35,075 nucleotides of DNA from Mariprofundaceae bacterium. GTDB taxonomy: Bacteria; Pseudomonadota; Zetaproteobacteria; Mariprofundales; Mariprofundaceae. The notes under the pieces were generated by a model. It ran no database searches. It was not told the DNA's origin and saw nothing but the letters and a program-made list of their open reading frames with translations. The position numbers were made by a program, and so were the translations under genes. Every line of letters starts with the position of its first letter. Position 1 is the stretch's first letter. The stretch covers positions 1 through 35,075 of the forward strand of contig JAUZQT010000071.1 of NCBI GenBank assembly GCA_030950825.1, written 5' to 3'. Positions 31,382-35,075 of this stretch are shown here, in pieces.

Positions 31382-34125
31382 GCTTCTGCCCTCGCTTTGC
31401 CACATAATTTACCAAAGTCACAGAAGTGACATGGCGGACTTGAATACATTAAATCAGCTTCCTCACGTGCAGCTTGAAGTTCTTTTCCCTCGATCAAGCC
31501 AGACACTTCAATCTCTCCCGTTGTCATTTTCTTGAATAAATCAGTCCAAGTCTTAGAACCTGAATTCCAAACCTCTTTGGCTGATAATGGACTTTCAATC
31601 ACAGATGTTGTATTAAAACGAACATCATCGGTAAGTACCTCTCCCTGTGCCAGCATAAAATATGCACCTGGTGCCCAATCACTATCGCTCTTAGCCAACA
31701 TCCATGCATAACTGGCCAACTGCAAGGCTTTGCCTTTTTCAACTTCTTCTTTTTTATATTTTATCGAGCTCGACCATTTTAAATCGATTACAAACGTATT
31801 GCCCGCATGATCTTCCAGCAATAGATCAATATAGCCTCGAAATGGAATGCCATTCAAAGCTTTTCCTTCAACTTTACCTTCTGTTTTGGTGACATGCAGA
31901 GCTGCTTGATCAATCGATTTCACCAAAGCATCCACCGCATCACACACACCCAGTCGGTAACGCTGACGCTCCACTTCACGACCTGATTCAAGAAGCTCTG
32001 CGGCCATTTGTGGCACACGTATATCAAACAATTCGGAAGCTCTTGTGGTTACAGTATCCGCTGACCATGTTGTCGGCGCTAAATAAAGGTCTTCTACAAT
32101 TTTATGGCACAGTGAGCCAATCATGGTGTTACCCGTTGGTAAGCTGAGTGAATCCATCGCCCTTAAACCCGCATGATATTGCAATGCCCACTTGGTTGGG
32201 CAGCCAATTAGTGTACTCATCTGAGAAAAAGAAAGCCTTTTCGGTTTGACGATGCAACCAGGCTCTACCGCAATGGTTGCTTGGGCTTGTGCCAATATAC
32301 TTGTCTTTTCTTGCTCTAAAAGCATCTCACGCCCGGCAAAAGAAATAGACTCCTGCTGATGAAGCTTCTGCCCTTCAACGGTAAGGTAAGCAAACAACGC
32401 TTTTTTTTCTGAATCCGATGTTTGTTGTTGCGTGGCAAAATGACGAATCTCATCCCAAAGTGGGTGCGGCTGCACTGCCTGCCCATTCAAACGTTTTGGC
32501 GTGACCAAAATTAAACGCTTTCCTGCATAAGCCAGAGCATTGCGCCATTGCTGACTTTGCCTAGCGCGCACTTGTTGGGATGTTTCCAAATGAATACCAA
32601 TGCTTGCTAGATTTGAGCGTTCTTCACCACTCCAGAAGGTCATGGATGATTGTCCGGGGTCGGTGAAGCCCCACCAGATGATGGTTTCAACTTCAGCGGC
32701 AATAGCACCCGAATCGAAAACACTTAACCAGGGCGCTGCTTGAACCACGATCTCAGAGTTTTCCCCGCCCTCCGCAATCACCGAGTCCAACATACGCTCC
32801 ACTTGCGCTCTAGGGATTGGTTTTTGATAACAATCTGCCAACGCAATCATACATTCAACTTGGGCTAAGGCCTGGGTCATACTGCGTTCTAAACTAGGGG
32901 ATTTCAAACCCAGTTTCACCCATTCACACATTGCTTTTAATGATTCTGGAGGAATGCCTTCACTGGGATCAAAACGTAAATTTGTAAGGTGGTGCTTTAA
33001 CTGCTCCATCAGTTGTGGTGCTTGTTTTAGAGCGGCATCTTCATCCAGACCATTTTCAAGCAAGATCTGTTGCTGCTCTTTTGTGATTTTCTGCTCAGCT
33101 TTTAGCCAGTGCTCGCCACCAATACCTGGTTCATTTTGAATCGCACGACATAATAGTTGTGCAGCAAAGCTTGGCACAGGCGAATAAGGCAAAGAAAGCA
33201 GCGATAAAAGGGCATGAATATCCAATGGATTCCAAACATTGGCCAAACTCAAAGGTAAAATTTGCAATGCAGCGCGCCAGGCTGATCGCTGATTATTACC
33301 CAGCATCGGCAATCCTGCATTGTGTAGTGCTGCATCCAATACATCACTGCCTTGCCCCTGAATCAGTAATACTTCACCATTATTTTCCTCACCAGCTTTT
33401 AGCCATGAAGCAACACTGTTGGCAGCCGACCATTCATCGTCTGCGCGTAATAAAATAAGAGAGTCATCTTCAGCGACAATATTTTCTCTAGCTTCAGATG
33501 CGCAGAACATCGCTTGTTGAATACGACCAAGGTTGCCTGCTGCCGATGTGTGTTGTGCTTGGTTAATAACCATTTCCACACCACAAATGGCAAGTCTGTT
33601 CATCACTTGTTTTAATAAAGCAGGGAGATTGTTTGAATTTTCAACCAGTTCAATTTTTTCAATCGATATCGCTGCAACATGATCCAGTGCAATAAGCACC
33701 CTTTGCAATTTATCACCCAAGCCTTGTTTCAAGGATTCAGGCAACACTTGATCAATCACGGCCAATGCTTTTAAGCGCGCTGTAAATGCAGCATCACTTT
33801 GACCTGTCCAACCAGCAAGCACCAGCTCATCACGCCAAGCCAGCATCTGTTTGGCCGAAGACCAGGAGTCGGCTGCAAAAGATTCCGTAAAGAAAGCTGC
33901 GTCTGCCTTACTCAGTACATTGTCGCGCACCTCACGCATACAGTCCATATAACCCTGGATCCGCATTGTGTGATGGGTTGCTTTGCCTGTGAGTCCTAAA
34001 TGCGTTTCTAAGACATTCAACAGCCCTTTAGGCCCCGTAAACAACTTGCCAAGAGAAGCTTCTCCAGCTCGAACACCATCAGGTGCCACGCTTTGGTCGT
34101 ACGCCATATCAAAAACAATGTGCAT
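31378..34125 (-). CDS. addB: AddB-like nuclease with iron-sulfur cysteines
   Basis: 915 residues, partner of the AddA-like protein. The N-terminal two thirds are divergent, with no intact Walker A that I can find, as in inactivated AddB/RecC helicase folds. The C-terminal PD-(D/E)XK nuclease has GIPFRGYIDLLLED and FVIDLKWSS (~770-782). One cysteine at ~641 (IGCPTKWAL) plus C899, C902 and C908 in CHFCDFGKLC match the four-cysteine 4Fe-4S staple of AddB-type nucleases. AAGGATAG lies six bases before ATG 34125. Both nuclease domains of the pair look active, as in AddAB and unlike RecBCD. Confidence 0.78.
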   Translation of the reverse strand: MHIVFDMAYDQSVAPDGVRAGEASLGKLFTGPKGLLNVLETHLGLTGKATHHTMRIQGYMDCMREVRDNVLSKADAAFFTESFAADSWSSAKQMLAWRDELVLAGWTGQSDAAFTARLKALAVIDQVLPESLKQGLGDKLQRVLIALDHVAAISIEKIELVENSNNLPALLKQVMNRLAICGVEMVINQAQHTSAAGNLGRIQQAMFCASEARENIVAEDDSLILLRADDEWSAANSVASWLKAGEENNGEVLLIQGQGSDVLDAALHNAGLPMLGNNQRSAWRAALQILPLSLANVWNPLDIHALLSLLSLPYSPVPSFAAQLLCRAIQNEPGIGGEHWLKAEQKITKEQQQILLENGLDEDAALKQAPQLMEQLKHHLTNLRFDPSEGIPPESLKAMCEWVKLGLKSPSLERSMTQALAQVECMIALADCYQKPIPRAQVERMLDSVIAEGGENSEIVVQAAPWLSVFDSGAIAAEVETIIWWGFTDPGQSSMTFWSGEERSNLASIGIHLETSQQVRARQSQQWRNALAYAGKRLILVTPKRLNGQAVQPHPLWDEIRHFATQQQTSDSEKKALFAYLTVEGQKLHQQESISFAGREMLLEQEKTSILAQAQATIAVEPGCIVKPKRLSFSQMSTLIGCPTKWALQYHAGLRAMDSLSLPTGNTMIGSLCHKIVEDLYLAPTTWSADTVTTRASELFDIRVPQMAAELLESGREVERQRYRLGVCDAVDALVKSIDQAALHVTKTEGKVEGKALNGIPFRGYIDLLLEDHAGNTFVIDLKWSSSIKYKKEEVEKGKALQLASYAWMLAKSDSDWAPGAYFMLAQGEVLTDDVRFNTTSVIESPLSAKEVWNSGSKTWTDLFKKMTTGEIEVSGLIEGKELQAAREEADLMYSSPPCHFCDFGKLCGKARAEA

Positions 34126-34341
34126 ATTAACTATCCTTGTAAGCGAGTTATTTCTTAATTATTTAGCTCTTATCCGATATGCCCATTGTGTGGTCATCTT
34201 ATGCTTGGGCAAGAGCTAATTCACGTTAAATTTGTTAGAATAAGTGATTAGCACTGAAGACAGGACACACTATAATTCGTCATTCGTGTTTGAACACCGT
34301 CGAGGATGTAAGTACCTGTCTTTTTCTTGAGAGCAAAGCTA
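34126..34341. other. Intergenic region with repeat remnant
   Basis: No gene is supported. The segment ATTTAGCTCTTATCCGATAT near 34161-34180, followed by GCCCAT and GTGTGGTCAT, parallels 13010-13055 inside the TIR-bounded element. This suggests a diverged copy of the same repeat family. The rest, up to the 26-bp palindrome, shows nothing I can name. Confidence 0.45.
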
Positions 34342-34428
34342 ATATAAGGGGACAGTATACCTATTAATTTCCATACAAGTCCCTCTTTCCTCTAGAGACT
34401 ACTTAATAGGTATACTGTCCCCTTATAT
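34342..34428. repeat. Perfect 26-bp inverted repeat (REP/RAYT-type palindrome)
   Basis: The arm at 34342-34367 (ATATAAGGGGACAGTATACC onward) is the exact reverse complement of 34403-34428, with a 35-base spacer. The GGGGACAGTATACC word is one I associate with palindromes mobilised by REP-associated Y1 transposases, but no transposase gene is in view, so mobilisation in trans is assumed. The family name is from memory. Confidence 0.65.
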
Positions 34429-34435
34429 CCAGACG

Positions 34436-34535
34436 GGCGTACCACAAATAGCTCCAGCGGACAATTCAAAGCGGCACTTATTTTGCTTTCATAAAAACGT
34501 GCCACTTTGAATTGCCGCTGAGCAAAACGTTATGC
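34436..34535. other. attC-like integron recombination site
   Basis: The inner arms CAGCGGACAATTCAAAGCGGCAC-like (34455-34477) and its inverse (34499-34520) pair except for one unpaired A at 34461 and one mismatch. That fits an attC stem with an extrahelical base. The right end carries AACGTTATGCC with GTTATGC (34529-34535) in the simple-site position. The left end GGCGTACC (34436-34443) is a poor match to the expected complement GGCATAAC. A TA gene pair follows in the orientation of a cassette. No integrase is in the window. Confidence 0.5.
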
Positions 34536-34554
34536 CTTTAAGCGAAGGTAATTC

Positions 34555-34586
34555 TTGACTCTTTAATGGTATTGAATAAGATACCA
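34555..34586 (+). promoter_or_regulatory. Candidate promoter and operator of the toxin-antitoxin unit
   Basis: TTGACT (34555-34560) and TAAGAT (34577-34582), 16 bases apart, would start transcription at or next to the ATG at 34589, giving a leaderless mRNA; no ribosome site is visible. TGGTAT (34567-34572) and ATACCA (34581-34586) form an inverted repeat over the -10 region, a plausible binding site for the ribbon-helix-helix antitoxin. Confidence 0.45.
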
Positions 34587-34588
34587 CA

Positions 34589-35014
34589 ATGAGTATTTCT
34601 ATAATCATTGATACATGCGTCTTTATTTCGGCTTTACGCTCAAACCGAGGAGCATCATTTAAAATTCTGTCTCTCATTGACAGTGGTAAATTTGAGTTTT
34701 ACTTGTCTGTAGCTCTTGTTTTGGAATATGAAGCAGTGGCAAAACGAAGCACTCAAAAACTCGAGCTTACAGATTCAGATATAGAAGAGCTTATCGATTA
34801 CATGTGTGCTGTAGGAAAGTCTCGCCAAGTACACTTCTTATGGCGGCCGAGCTTAAAAGATCCATCGGATGATTTTATTTTAGAGTTGGCTGTAGAGTCT
34901 CAATGTAATTACATCGTTACACATAATATTCGAGATTTTGCAGGTGCTGGAAAATTTAAAGTCAAAGTAATCACACCACAAAAATTCCTTAAAATTATAG
35001 GAGCTATATCATGA
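34589..35014 (+). CDS. PIN-domain toxin (ribonuclease) of a toxin-antitoxin pair
   Basis: 141 residues, the size of stand-alone PIN toxins of the COG1569 type. Acidic metal ligands are in place: D8 (IIIDTCVF), E46 (LVLEYEAV), D91/D94/D95 (DPSDDFILELA) and D116 (THNIRDF). Family members are Mg-dependent RNases blocked by a small DNA-binding antitoxin. The toxin gene comes first, and its stop overlaps the antitoxin ATG (ATGA), which is preceded by ATAGGAG inside the toxin gene. It follows an attC-like site. Confidence 0.88.
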   Translation: MSISIIIDTCVFISALRSNRGASFKILSLIDSGKFEFYLSVALVLEYEAVAKRSTQKLELTDSDIEELIDYMCAVGKSRQVHFLWRPSLKDPSDDFILELAVESQCNYIVTHNIRDFAGAGKFKVKVITPQKFLKIIGAIS

Positions 35015-35075
35015 GCACACTCAGCTTGAGACTACCAGATTCTCTACATGAAGGCGTAAGAAAACTGGCAAAACA
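35011..35075 (+). CDS. Ribbon-helix-helix antitoxin, N-terminal fragment
   Basis: Partial: only 21 codons before the window ends. STLSLRLPDSLHEGVRKLAK has the strand-helix pattern of CopG/HicB-type ribbon-helix-helix antitoxins, which bind DNA with the N-terminal strand and neutralise the toxin with the C-terminal part. ATAGGAG lies seven bases before the ATG. It is coupled to the PIN toxin by a four-base overlap. Confidence 0.8.
   Translation, partial: MSTLSLRLPDSLHEGVRKLAK

Noticed and set aside
1..35075. CRISPR arrays, tRNA or rRNA genes
   Set aside because: No regularly spaced direct repeats and no tRNA- or rRNA-like stretches were seen on reading either strand.

Overview
The window is a chromosomal segment of a Gram-negative proteobacterium, moderately AT-rich by eye. 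Envelope genes (lapA, lapB, ftsE, ftsX), IHF-beta, a six-repeat ribosomal protein S1 and the order pheA-hisC-tyrA-aroA-cmk-rpsA-ihfB-lapA-lapB-pyrF point to Gammaproteobacteria or a sister class. My guess of Zetaproteobacteria rests on gene mix alone and is inference.

Bases 200-12240 (+ strand) form a long, tightly packed housekeeping run. It starts with aromatic amino acid synthesis (pheA, hisC, tyrA, aroA) and moves through cmk, rpsA, ihfB, lapA, lapB, pyrF and hisF to a B12-binding radical SAM protein. Several junctions overlap by a few bases, suggesting translational coupling. Bases 12237-13450 are a repeat-rich island. It holds two short elements with terminal inverted repeats, a degenerate third element, and one small, very basic gene with its own promoter, leader hairpin, strong ribosome site and terminator.

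Bases 13451-26026 are mixed. They hold an RpfC-like hybrid histidine kinase (-), suhB, coaX and a SPOR-like gene (+), ftsE-ftsX-carA (-), a zinc-ribbon/DUF3426 membrane protein (+), an unknown 141-residue protein (-), and ispD-ispF (-). They end with a second hybrid kinase (-) whose sensor is a periplasmic NMT1/THI5-type binding domain. A 160-bp palindromic element overlaps the end of ispF and supplies its stop codon.

Bases 26369-28191 (+) carry the most unusual pair. One is a MotA/TolQ/ExbB-type proton-channel protein. The other is a MotB/ExbD-like single-pass protein whose outer part is a von Willebrand A domain instead of a peptidoglycan-binding domain. This is a candidate undescribed ion-driven machine. 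Tail-to-tail with it, four bases away, lies an AddA/AddB-like helicase-nuclease operon (28196-34125, -) with intact nuclease motifs and a four-cysteine iron-sulfur signature.

The last kilobase looks like mobile DNA: a perfect 26-bp palindrome of the REP/RAYT type, an attC-like integron recombination site, and a PIN toxin/ribbon-helix-helix antitoxin pair in the orientation expected of an integron cassette. The antitoxin is cut by the window end. I saw no rRNA, tRNA, CRISPR array or intact transposase gene.
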